Part shown: positions 6,987-14,267 of the stretch, piece after piece
Layout: every line of letters begins with the position of its first letter
Position numbering within the stretch: the stretch's first letter is position 1
Source of the DNA: JAHIVB01 sp964574705
GTDB taxonomy: Bacteria; Bacillota_I; Bacilli_A; Izemoplasmatales; Hujiaoplasmataceae
Length of the DNA stretch: 15,323 nt
NCBI GenBank assembly: GCA_964574705.1
Contig: CAZNOO010000030.1
Coordinates: forward strand, 1-15,323
Reading direction: 5' to 3'
Position numbers and translations under genes: made by a program
The notes under the pieces: generated by a model
Told to the model about the DNA's origin: nothing
Seen by the model: only the letters and a program-made list of their open reading frames with translations
Database searches by the model: none

Positions 6987-8135
6987 TTATATTTTACGAA
7001 CTTTGTAAACGCCTTTGATTTCTTTTAATTTCTGAATACAATCCGTTGGAACATCGTCATCAATATCGAAAATCGTGACTGCGACGTCTCCTTTGGCTTT
7101 GGTGATGATGTTCATCACCGGCTTATTGAAGAAAAGATTCATGAATTCGTTCATCAGTTCTTCGGCATGGTGTAAAACGACAATTCTTGTTTTTGTTTCT
7201 TTCTTCCCTGGATCAATAGCGGGATAGTTGACAGAATATTTGATGATTCCTTGTTCTGCATAATTCATCAGTTCATGGCTCGCCATCACTGCACAGTTGT
7301 CTTCGCTTTCTTCAGTAGACGCTCCGAGATGAGGTATCGCAATCACACCGTTCATAGAAGCGACTTTTGGATTAGGGAAGTCCGTTACGTATTTTCTGAC
7401 GATGCCTTCTTCAATTGCTTTTTCAAGGTCATCATCGTGAACCAAGGCATCCCGGCTGAAGTTTAAAAGGATCAGTCCTTTTTTACATTTAGAGAATACT
7501 TCAGAGTTAATCATTCCTTTGGTAGAATCAAGTAAAGGAACATGAAGCGTAATGAAATCTGAGTTTTTATAGATGACTTCTAGTTCTTGGGTAATCGCTA
7601 CACGCTCATCTAAACCACTTCTTAGTTCTTCAGAGAGGTAAGGGTCATATCCAATCACTTTAAGTCCTAAGGCGATGCATGCGTTCGCGACTTTTGATCC
7701 CACTTGACCGAGGCCAATCAGACCAATCGTCTTTCCAAGAATTTCATTTCCGCCAAAGGCACTTTTTGCTTTTTCAACGGTTTTAGAAATCTCTGGATCC
7801 GTCGCATTTTGTTTGACCCAGTTGACGCCACCTACGACGTCTCTAGATGCAATCAGCATTGCAGTAAGCACAAGTTCTTTGACCGCGTTTGCGTTCGCCC
7901 CAGGTGTATTGAATACTACGATTCCTTGTTTAGCATATTCTTCGGTTGGAATGTTATTTACACCTGCACCAGCTCTTGCAACGGCGATAAGATGTTTTGG
8001 GACGTCCATTTGATGCATGTTAAAACTTCTGACCAAGATTAGATTCGATTTATCGACTTCTTCGATGAGGTCATATTTCTTCGTAAATTCGTTAAGCCCA
8101 ACACTTGAAATGTTGTTTAGGCAAGCGACTTTCAT
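6987..8135 (-). CDS. serA: D-3-phosphoglycerate dehydrogenase with C-terminal ACT domain
   Basis: First step of serine synthesis: 3-phosphoglycerate plus NAD gives 3-phosphohydroxypyruvate. The 382-residue protein has the substrate-side RAGAGVNNI motif (54-62), the nucleotide-binding GLIGLGQVG (138-146), Arg228 in NFSRDALV, His269 in IPHLGAS, and an ACT domain at about 315-382 that would sense serine or a related ligand. Where most 2-hydroxyacid dehydrogenases have Glu-Pro (the catalytic Glu), this one reads TDFPNPKV; this may be a trait of its subfamily. The ATG at 8135 overlaps the serC stop by four bases (ATGA). It is the last gene of a five-gene operon and is followed at once by a strong terminator. 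Confidence 0.94.
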   Translation of the reverse strand: MKVACLNNISSVGLNEFTKKYDLIEEVDKSNLILVRSFNMHQMDVPKHLIAVARAGAGVNNIPTEEYAKQGIVVFNTPGANANAVKELVLTAMLIASRDVVGGVNWVKQNATDPEISKTVEKAKSAFGGNEILGKTIGLIGLGQVGSKVANACIALGLKVIGYDPYLSEELRSGLDERVAITQELEVIYKNSDFITLHVPLLDSTKGMINSEVFSKCKKGLILLNFSRDALVHDDDLEKAIEEGIVRKYVTDFPNPKVASMNGVIAIPHLGASTEESEDNCAVMASHELMNYAEQGIIKYSVNYPAIDPGKKETKTRIVVLHHAEELMNEFMNLFFNKPVMNIITKAKGDVAVTIFDIDDDVPTDCIQKLKEIKGVYKVRKI

Positions 8136-9217
8136 GAAGTGTGTCTTCTTTCAAAGTCTTGCATGAAATCAACAAGTGCTTTGACACCTTCATAAGGCAT
8201 CGCATTATAGATTGAAGCTCGGATTCCACCGACGGAGCGGTGTCCCTTCAAATTGTCAAATCCTTGTTGAACGGATTCTTTGATGAAGGCTGAGTCGAGT
8301 TCTTCCGAAATCGTATGGAAAGTGACGTTCATTAGACTTCTATCTTTTTTCTCGACGTTGCCAATGAAGAGTTTAGAAGAATCAAGATAATCATAAAGCA
8401 AATTCGCTTTTTTTAGATTAATCTTCTTCATTTCTTCAAGTCCGCCAAGATTTAATAGCCATTTGAATACAAGGCCACAAATATAGATACCATAGGTTGG
8501 TGGAGTGTTGTATAAAGAGTTGTTGTCAGCGTGTATTTTGTAAGATAACATCGTTGGAACTGTAGGGTCCAAATCTTCTCTTAATAAATCTTCTCTGATG
8601 ATGACAATCGTCGTTCCGGCAGGACCGATGTTTTTTTGCGCACCAGCATAGATGAGACCATACTTAGAAACATCAACGGGCTCGCTTAAAATGCAGCTTG
8701 ACATGTCAGAAACCAAGATTTTGCCTTTGGTGTTTGGCAATTCATGGAACAAAGTACCAAAAATGGTGTTGTTCTCACAAATATAGACATAGTCTGCACC
8801 GCTGTTGATGTCTAGGTTTGAGCAATCAGGAATATAAGTAAATCCTTTGTCTTCACTTGAGGCAACGGCTCTGGGTTTACCATACTTTTTCGCTTCTTTG
8901 TAGGCTTTTTGAGCCCAAGCGCCTGTAATGATGTAGTCTGCAGTTCCTGATTTCATTAAATTCATTGGAACCATTGCAAATTGGGTATGTCCTCCACCTT
9001 GCACAAACAATATTTTGTAGTTGTCGGGGATGTTCATGAGTTTTTTGAGATCTTGAATCGCTTCGTCTAGTATTTTTTCAAAAGCTTTCGATCTGTGACT
9101 CATCTCCATGACCGACATGCCTGTGTTCTTGTAATCGAGCATTTCTTCCGCGGCTTGGAGAAGCACGGGTTCAGGCAATACGGCTGGACCTGCAGAAAAG
9201 TTATACACTCTTTTCAT
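8132..9217 (-). CDS. serC: Phosphoserine aminotransferase
   Basis: PLP enzyme converting 3-phosphohydroxypyruvate plus glutamate to O-phosphoserine plus 2-oxoglutarate. The 361-residue length is typical. It starts with the hallmark NFSAGPAVLP; MEMSHRSK lies at 37-44, QGGGHTQF at 73-80, and the PLP lysine is K195 in YAGAQKNIGPAG. The C-terminus HRSVGGIRASIYNAMP is family-typical. I chose the ATG at 9217, which has AGGAGTG spaced 6 nt before it, over an upstream in-frame codon at 9271 that lies inside the previous gene. It overlaps serA by four bases. The glutamate donor could be supplied by GdhA, encoded at the head of the same operon. No serB is visible in the window. Confidence 0.96.
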   Translation of the reverse strand: MKRVYNFSAGPAVLPEPVLLQAAEEMLDYKNTGMSVMEMSHRSKAFEKILDEAIQDLKKLMNIPDNYKILFVQGGGHTQFAMVPMNLMKSGTADYIITGAWAQKAYKEAKKYGKPRAVASSEDKGFTYIPDCSNLDINSGADYVYICENNTIFGTLFHELPNTKGKILVSDMSSCILSEPVDVSKYGLIYAGAQKNIGPAGTTIVIIREDLLREDLDPTVPTMLSYKIHADNNSLYNTPPTYGIYICGLVFKWLLNLGGLEEMKKINLKKANLLYDYLDSSKLFIGNVEKKDRSLMNVTFHTISEELDSAFIKESVQQGFDNLKGHRSVGGIRASIYNAMPYEGVKALVDFMQDFERRHTS

Positions 9218-9228
9218 AAAATTCACTC

Positions 9229-9672
9229 CTATCTTTCCATTGCCAGAATCTTGTTCAATTCTTTCTGACAATAGTCTTTGTCTTCTTCTTTTTCTATCGT
9301 ATGTAATGCTTCTTTCGCCTTTTGAATGAGTTTGTCTCGTTTTTCATCATCATGCTCTAGATGATAGATACGGACAAAACATTCATAGGCAAAGAATAAA
9401 TCAAAATCTTTGAATCCTTCTCTTAAAGTCATTTCCAAGCAGTCTTTAGCATAAAGCAATGCCCCTTCCAGAATACCGGCCTCTGTCAAAGCCCTGGAAA
9501 TCAACCAGTCAGCTCTGACGAGATTGAGTTTCGTTCCGACTTTCATCCAACTGTATTTGGATTTCATTGCGTAATCAATCATTTTCAGCGATTCAGATGG
9601 ATTTCGATCGACATTGTCGATCAATTCCCATGTTTTGTTGAAATAATCGATGGCTATTTTTTTAACATCCAT
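9229..9672 (-). CDS. Unknown helical (TPR-like) protein in the gdhA-ser operon
   Basis: I do not recognise this 147-residue protein. It has no signal peptide or membrane segment and looks wholly alpha-helical: SLKMIDYAMKSKYSWMKVGTKLNLV-like paired helices, GALLYAKDCLEMTLREG, and a charged C-terminus (EALHTIEKEEDKDY). The spacing of small and aromatic residues suggests two or three degenerate TPR-type hairpins, which would fit a protein-binding or regulatory role. The ATG at 9672 has AAGGAG 7 nt upstream, so it is actively translated. It sits 14 bp after the DUF1015 gene and 11 bp before serC, firmly within the operon. A role in controlling GDH or serine enzymes is only guesswork from position. 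Confidence 0.75.
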   Translation of the reverse strand: MDVKKIAIDYFNKTWELIDNVDRNPSESLKMIDYAMKSKYSWMKVGTKLNLVRADWLISRALTEAGILEGALLYAKDCLEMTLREGFKDFDLFFAYECFVRIYHLEHDDEKRDKLIQKAKEALHTIEKEEDKDYCQKELNKILAMER

Positions 9673-9686
9673 TTGGATACTCCTTC

Positions 9687-10880
9687 TTATTTCACAATTC
9701 TTCTGCATTCCATATAATATCTTTTTTCGATGGCTTCGCCAAGCGAAAATGATTTACGAGGTAATGCGCCGAATTTCTTTACGTAAGGGAAGAGTTCGTC
9801 TCGTTTCAGTTGGGGCATCATAATTCCAATTGCTTTTTTATTTTCTTTGATGATTTTCCCTAGAGAATCTTCTCCATGGACGTAATCAATTTTGCATCCC
9901 TTGTGCGTTTTTACATATTCATCTAGAAAATCTTGAATTTGTTTGATGGCAATGAAAGGATTGCTGGGAATATTTAAAAACTTTGCTTTGTTTCCTTCGA
10001 GATACTTTGTAAATTCTTGGCCAGTGATGGCCTTTTTGAATCTCTTAAGAAAATCTTTTCCCGAGTTAAAAAGAACTCGGTGAATCGGTTCGAAAGTAAG
10101 TCCTTCATCAAAGAGACTTACGACTTCAACTAAAGCATATCTTGCTGGATGAGTGTGATAATCCTTTTCTGTTATGGAGCCTTTTATCCGTTCCCAACAG
10201 ACTTTCGCGGAGGCAAGTGAATGGTTCCCATCACCGACAACCATTTTAATGGTTTCGGCCGAAGCCATCAATTTGTGTATGATGTGATCTGTATCTGTAA
10301 TTTTATAACCTTTTAGGTGTCCGCCTTCCATGTTTAGTTCAAAATCATAAAGGACGGGGTATTCTTTTTTCTCCCTGTATAAATGGCTGATGATTTCGCT
10401 TTTCTCATCATCGATAAGCACCATCACATGGGGTAGTTCGATGGGTGCTTTTTCCCTAATTTCGACTCGAGGCGGAATCCGTTCTGCGACGGTTTGCTCA
10501 CTCGCGATGATTGGAGCGGTCTTTCCTTGTTCGTATTCATAAGATTCCAAATCAATCGCAAGAACGAGTCCGAGTCTCCGTTCACAAAAAGGGGTTTTCC
10601 GCTCTACAAGGACCATGCATTCTTGTTCTGAGAAAATCTCCGATTGATAGTAGGTTTCCATCATTCGATTCGCCGTTTTAATTTTAACACGGTTATCGAG
10701 TTCCAAAAACACCTCTGGAAGTATCATATGAAGAGTTGATGGGCTTTCGCCCACCAACTTTTTAAGTTCACGCCAATATTCTGGCTCGCTTGTGAATTGA
10801 TCGCAGGCGATGACTGCCCATAGATTTAAATTTGTGTCTTCTTTGGGCAATAGGATTTTCGGTGTGATGACAACTGGCAT
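9687..10880 (-). CDS. DUF1015 family protein
   Basis: A 397-residue cytoplasmic protein of the DUF1015 family, close to the family's usual length. Visible signatures are the N-terminal VITPKILLPKEDTNLNLWAV segment, YDQFTSEPEYW-like CDQFTSEPEYW (about 26-36), and the strongly conserved VGDGNHSLASAKVCWE. The DGNHS motif looks like a ligand- or metal-binding site, but the biochemical function is not established. The ATG at 10880 starts one base after the gdhA stop with only a weak ribosome site, which implies translational coupling to gdhA. DUF1015 genes next to serC/serA are, as I recall, seen in other Firmicutes, supporting a link to serine metabolism; I cannot check that here. Confidence 0.85.
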   Translation of the reverse strand: MPVVITPKILLPKEDTNLNLWAVIACDQFTSEPEYWRELKKLVGESPSTLHMILPEVFLELDNRVKIKTANRMMETYYQSEIFSEQECMVLVERKTPFCERRLGLVLAIDLESYEYEQGKTAPIIASEQTVAERIPPRVEIREKAPIELPHVMVLIDDEKSEIISHLYREKKEYPVLYDFELNMEGGHLKGYKITDTDHIIHKLMASAETIKMVVGDGNHSLASAKVCWERIKGSITEKDYHTHPARYALVEVVSLFDEGLTFEPIHRVLFNSGKDFLKRFKKAITGQEFTKYLEGNKAKFLNIPSNPFIAIKQIQDFLDEYVKTHKGCKIDYVHGEDSLGKIIKENKKAIGIMMPQLKRDELFPYVKKFGALPRKSFSLGEAIEKRYYMECRRIVK

Positions 10881-10881
10881 T

Positions 10882-12228
10882 CTATAAAACGCCCTGAGCT
10901 AGCATCGCTTGGTAGACTCTCATGAATCCGGCGATATTAGCACCAACAACCAAGTTTCTGTGGTCAGTATATTTTCTTGCCTGAGTATAAGCTTGTTTGA
11001 AGATTTCTGCCATAATCAATTCTAGTTTATCATCCACTTCATCATAGGTCCATGGATAATGCATTGCGTTTTGGCTCATTTCAAGTCCACTAACTGCAAC
11101 GCCTCCAGCATTGGCTGCTTTTCCAGGAGCAAATAGGATGTCATGATGTTGTAAGTATTTTGTAGCTTCTAACGTGGTAGGCATGTTTGCGCCTTCAGCG
11201 ACTAAGAAGCATCCATTTTCAACAAGCGCTTTAGCGCTTTCAATTTGAAGTTCGTTTTGGGTTGCGCAAGGAAGTGCGATATCACATGGAACTTTCCACA
11301 TGTCGGCTGGATTTTCTCCATAGAGTGCATTGGCACGGTATTCAACGTATTTGTTCGTGAATTCACCCGTATCCGCCGTCAACATCTTCATGATCGAAAG
11401 ATCAAGACCGTTTAGGTCATAAACGTATCCGTTGATGTCTGACATTGCGACAATCGTAGCACCGAGTTCATGTGCTTTAATCGCTGCATATTGTCCAACT
11501 TTACCAGATCCGGAAATAATTACTTTTTTGCCTTTAAAGTCATCATTACGATATACTCTGAGCATTTCTTGAACGAAGTAGCAAAGTCCAAAGCCGGTCG
11601 CTTCCGTACGGCCTAAAGAACCACCATAGGATAAGCCTTTACCTGTTAGAACACCTGTCACTTCATTTGTTATTTTCTTATACATTCCGTACATATAACC
11701 GATTTCTTTTCCGCCTACGCCGATATCTCCAGCTGGAACATCGGTATCCGGACCAATGTGACGATAAAGTTCAAGCATGAAATTTTGCGAGAAACGCATA
11801 ATTTCTTCGTCGCTTTTTCCTCTAGGGTCAAAGTCGGACCCACCTTTACCGCCACCCATAGGAAGGCCGGTTAAGGCGTTTTTGAAAGTTTGTTCAAATC
11901 CTAAAAACTTCAAAATCGACTCATTCACAGAGTTATGGAACCGCAATCCACCTTTGAAAGGCCCTATTGCGGAGTTAAATTGAACACGGTACCCGCGGTT
12001 GACGATGATCTTGCCAGCGTCGTTTCTCCAAGTAACACGGAACTTTACAGAACGTTCTGGTTCAATCAAACGTTCCATGATGGCGTTTTTCTCGATGTTG
12101 GAATCACCCATTACGATGAAATCCATTGACTCGAAAAACTCTTCTACTGCTTGTAAATACTCTTTCTGAGAAGGATGCTTCTCAGAAATGTCTTTGAATA
12201 TTTGATTCAAATACTCACTTTTAAACAA
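10882..12228 (-). CDS. gdhA: NADP-type glutamate dehydrogenase
   Basis: Reductive amination of 2-oxoglutarate with ammonium to glutamate. The 448-residue length and overall pattern match the hexameric, biosynthetic GdhA family. Key parts are K-rich GPFKGGLRFH (89-98), the catalytic lysine K128 in MGGGKGGSDFDPRGKS, the catalytic aspartate D168 in PAGDIGVGGKEIG, and the Rossmann motif SGSGKVGQYAA. The acidic residue usually seen in NAD enzymes is followed here by SDINGYVYD, compatible with NADP but not proof. The start is a TTG at 12228 with GAGG 8 nt upstream; no ATG fits the family N-terminus better. It heads the operon that also makes serine, and glutamate is the amino donor for SerC. Confidence 0.96.
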   Translation of the reverse strand: MFKSEYLNQIFKDISEKHPSQKEYLQAVEEFFESMDFIVMGDSNIEKNAIMERLIEPERSVKFRVTWRNDAGKIIVNRGYRVQFNSAIGPFKGGLRFHNSVNESILKFLGFEQTFKNALTGLPMGGGKGGSDFDPRGKSDEEIMRFSQNFMLELYRHIGPDTDVPAGDIGVGGKEIGYMYGMYKKITNEVTGVLTGKGLSYGGSLGRTEATGFGLCYFVQEMLRVYRNDDFKGKKVIISGSGKVGQYAAIKAHELGATIVAMSDINGYVYDLNGLDLSIMKMLTADTGEFTNKYVEYRANALYGENPADMWKVPCDIALPCATQNELQIESAKALVENGCFLVAEGANMPTTLEATKYLQHHDILFAPGKAANAGGVAVSGLEMSQNAMHYPWTYDEVDDKLELIMAEIFKQAYTQARKYTDHRNLVVGANIAGFMRVYQAMLAQGVL

Positions 12229-12257
12229 TTTTGTCGCCTCACTTATATTGTATTTTT

Positions 12258-12281
12258 AATCAGTTGAAACTGATTTTTTTT
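12258..12281 (+). terminator. Plus-strand hairpin with T tract inside the gdhA leader
   Basis: AATCAGTT, a 2-bp centre and AACTGATT form a perfect stem followed on the plus strand by TTTTTTTT. In that orientation it resembles an intrinsic terminator that would stop antisense transcripts emerging from gdhA. On the minus strand it is simply a hairpin about 17 nt before the gdhA ribosome site, with no U tract after it. Its role is uncertain. Confidence 0.4.
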
Positions 12282-12293
12282 CGTTTAGAGAAT

Positions 12294-12324
12294 AAAAAAA
12301 AGCTGAAAATGGAAATTTTAGCTT
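12294..12324 (-). terminator. Intrinsic terminator inside the gdhA 5' leader (candidate attenuator)
   Basis: On the minus strand AAGCTAAAAT, a TTCC loop and ATTTT(C)AGCTT form a stem of about 10 bp with one bulge, followed by TTTTTTT. It lies between the gdhA promoter and the gdhA start, so transcription must pass through it. A terminator in this place usually means conditional antitermination. The roughly 60 nt before it contain a stem GTAGAA/TTCTAC (12383-12360) and an AGCTT that could pair with the 5' arm of the terminator. I cannot match the leader to any riboswitch or T-box class. Confidence 0.7.
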
Positions 12325-12390
12325 AGTTTACAGGACGTAATTTACCCCCTCAAAGGTGTGTAGAAATCAAGCTTGGCTTCTACCGTATAT

Positions 12391-12419
12391 ATTATACAAT
12401 GAAAGCGCTTTTAACTCAA
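12391..12419 (-). promoter_or_regulatory. Sigma-A promoter of the gdhA-ser operon
   Basis: On the minus strand TTGAGT (12419-12414), 17 bp spacing and a perfect TATAAT (12396-12391). Transcription should start near 12384, giving a leader of about 155 nt before the TTG start. This is the only good promoter upstream of the five genes. Confidence 0.85.
12400..12413. promoter_or_regulatory. CcpA-type cre site in the gdhA promoter
   Basis: TGAAAGCGCTTTTA differs by one base from the ideal cre palindrome TGAAAGCGCTTTCA. It fills most of the spacer between -35 and -10, so a bound CcpA-like protein would block RNA polymerase. This predicts carbon catabolite repression of the gdhA-ser operon. No ccpA gene is in the window to confirm it. 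Confidence 0.72.
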
Positions 12420-12429
12420 GGATTAATTT

Positions 12430-12580
12430 TAGGTTTTTTTTAGGTGTAAATTTGATGTAGTTTCTTCTTGTTTTGTTAAAAACAAAGGACGTGATGGCAC
12501 TGCCATTTGTCTTCATTTGAAACGTATAGGCGACCATCACGGTCGCCTATACAATTCGATAAAAAAGGATTCTTAGAAGA
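12430..12580. other. Hairpin-rich intergenic region between the lipoprotein gene and gdhA
   Basis: No supported gene. Besides the 12-bp hairpin listed separately, it holds TTGTTTT/AAAACAA with a 4-nt loop (12468-12485) and ATGGCA-C-TGCCAT (12494-12506). In addition, CGTGATGG (12490-12497) is the inverse of CCATCACG (12534-12541), which lies in the middle of the large hairpin, so two mutually exclusive folds are possible. A small stem CTTAG/CTAAG at 12572-12585 with six T's after it could be a weak terminator at the lipoprotein stop. Confidence 0.5.
12524..12552 (-). terminator. Perfect 12-bp hairpin downstream of the lipoprotein gene
   Basis: GTATAGGCGACC and its exact complement enclose a 5-nt loop, starting 28 bp after the lipoprotein stop codon. 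It has the GC-rich core of a terminator, but only GTTTC follows on the minus strand and no T run on the plus strand. It may act as a transcript 3'-end stabiliser or an imperfect terminator. Its GGCGAC/GTCGCC core is shared with the terminator at 14589-14614. Confidence 0.6.
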
Positions 12581-14098
12581 CTAAGGTTTTGAAAACAACA
12601 CTTCACCTGAATCATTGACAAAACAAGAGTATCTTGTATTGGAATATCTTAAATACGTATCGATGTAATTTCCTTGCAAGTCATAATAGACAATCTCGAT
12701 ATGATTTGGATAGTCGAGTTCACCAGGTTCTTTATAATACATGATTCCGATTGCTTCTTCTGTAATATGTATCATCAAAGGCAAATTGAAAACAGCGTCT
12801 TGTATCTTCGTGGAAGTATGGGTTGAAAGATCATAATAATAGATGTCATAGGATGAATCATCGTTTTGGAGCATATAAACTGCAGTACTTTCACTCATCA
12901 CTGCATAATAGGAAAGGTTATCCAAAAGAACGGAACCATCCATACTGTAAAGTGCGCCTGAAATCAAGGGATACTCTAGGGTTTCAAATACAAGGTATTC
13001 ATTGCCATAACTCGTATAGGATTGAGGCCATCCTTCAGGAGATGCAGGAACGTTCACAAGAACTGAATTGTCAGTTCTTGACACTTGAACAAAAGCGTTC
13101 TGTTGCGTGTATCCATAAAAGTAATCTTCTGTCACCTTTAAGAGATTCCAATAGGCAATAGAGGTTTCTCTAAAGTCGATTTCTTCAAGTGTCGGCAAGG
13201 TATAAGACCTCGTTGCAGGTAGGAGTTCATCAAAGGGCTGATTATAAGTGAATTGAATGTATCTGTAATAAACATTGACTTCACTAAGATTCTCATAATC
13301 TGGGATTTCTAGATAAGTTACATTACCGTCTGTATCAATGACGATGTAACGATCCCTTACGATCGTGTTTTCTAGATCATAAGTGTAGGTCTGTTCAAAT
13401 ACACCGAAATCCGCGCCATAACTTGAGGTGTGGTTACATACACCTTCAAGAGTAACTTCTGTTAAAAGTTCAGCGTTTAAAAACTGTTTAACATAGCAGG
13501 TTCCACCTACATTGTCATAGATTCCATAGTGTATTCCTTCAGAATCAAAGAATTGATAGGCTTTTTCAAACCCGTCATAAGTCGTCGTTTGGTTTGGGAA
13601 AAGTGTAACTCTCGTTGACTCTCCAAAAGCAACGTATCCTCCCGGAAACTTTGAGAGATTTGTAAGTGAACTTTCTAAGGTTCTGGAATCTTCCGTATCC
13701 AAATTGAATACTTTTATTGAATTCGTGTCTAAATAATAGATTTCGTTTTGTTCCAAGTCATAGTAATAAATGGTGTTGTAGATACTAATAGGGCTAGCGA
13801 TGCTGGTAGATGAGGAATCGCTATGAACAAGATAGATTGTATTATCTACGATGAATACGACAAGTTCCTCATCATAGTATACGATACTGAAGTAATCGTG
13901 AGATAACACAAAATCTCTTGCGGCATCAAACGGGATATAATCTGTATTGATATATGGCAAATAGACATGATTTTCAGATAAGGATGAAGTATCTGACGTT
14001 GTCGACAGTATTGTCGTCGTTTGGTCTGAAGTGTCTCCACAGCCAATAAGTGCAAAGAACGTTAAAATGGTAAGGAATACTGTTAATTTTTTGAACAT
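12581..14098 (-). CDS. Secreted lipoprotein, possibly beta-propeller
   Basis: A 505-residue protein of unknown function. Residues 1-20 are a lipoprotein signal peptide (KK, hydrophobic core, lipobox LIGC with Cys20), so it should be anchored to the outer face of the membrane. A Thr/Ser-rich linker (about 24-43) follows. The rest is rich in Tyr, Asp and beta-strand-like stretches, with recurring units such as IYYYDLEQNEIYYLD, YYYDLSTHT and VYYDLQGNY. These resemble blades of a beta-propeller, though I cannot count them reliably. No catalytic motif is visible. GGAGGA lies 8 nt before the ATG. It appears to be transcribed alone. A role in substrate binding or surface protein contacts is inferred from architecture only. 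Confidence 0.85.
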   Translation of the reverse strand: MFKKLTVFLTILTFFALIGCGDTSDQTTTILSTTSDTSSLSENHVYLPYINTDYIPFDAARDFVLSHDYFSIVYYDEELVVFIVDNTIYLVHSDSSSTSIASPISIYNTIYYYDLEQNEIYYLDTNSIKVFNLDTEDSRTLESSLTNLSKFPGGYVAFGESTRVTLFPNQTTTYDGFEKAYQFFDSEGIHYGIYDNVGGTCYVKQFLNAELLTEVTLEGVCNHTSSYGADFGVFEQTYTYDLENTIVRDRYIVIDTDGNVTYLEIPDYENLSEVNVYYRYIQFTYNQPFDELLPATRSYTLPTLEEIDFRETSIAYWNLLKVTEDYFYGYTQQNAFVQVSRTDNSVLVNVPASPEGWPQSYTSYGNEYLVFETLEYPLISGALYSMDGSVLLDNLSYYAVMSESTAVYMLQNDDSSYDIYYYDLSTHTSTKIQDAVFNLPLMIHITEEAIGIMYYKEPGELDYPNHIEIVYYDLQGNYIDTYLRYSNTRYSCFVNDSGEVLFSKP

Positions 14099-14142
14099 TC
14101 AATTGTCCTCCAAAAATAATAAATAGTCATCTCTTGAAATCG

Positions 14143-14151
14143 ATTATATCA
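14143..14151 (-). promoter_or_regulatory. Probable extended -10 promoter of the lipoprotein gene
   Basis: On the minus strand TGATATAAT, a perfect -10 with the extended TG motif. It predicts a leader of about 38 nt. The matching -35 region (TTTCTA) is poor. Confidence 0.55.
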
Positions 14152-14209
14152 TATAAGTGATTTTCTAGAAAGATAGATTTATGGTTTTCAATGAAACAAT
14201 TCAATTCAT

Positions 14210-14238
14210 TTGACTTCTGCTCTTTTGAAGCGTATATT
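14210..14238 (+). promoter_or_regulatory. Sigma-A promoter of the plus-strand gene
   Basis: TTGACT (14210-14215), 17 bp spacing and TATATT (14233-14238). Transcription should begin near 14245. That leaves almost no leader for an ATG at 14259 and favours the ATG at 14268. Confidence 0.75.
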
Positions 14239-14267
14239 TTGAAATAGATAGAAAAGAGATGCAGAAT

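Noticed and set aside
12367..12537. A 56-codon minus-strand ORF (MVAYTFQMKTNG...) upstream of gdhA
   Set aside because: It starts inside the 12-bp hairpin, has no ribosome site, and runs through the gdhA -35, cre and -10 elements.
12823..13161. 112-codon plus-strand ORF inside the lipoprotein gene
   Set aside because: It is a shadow of a well-supported gene with signal peptide, has no ribosome site and resembles no known protein.
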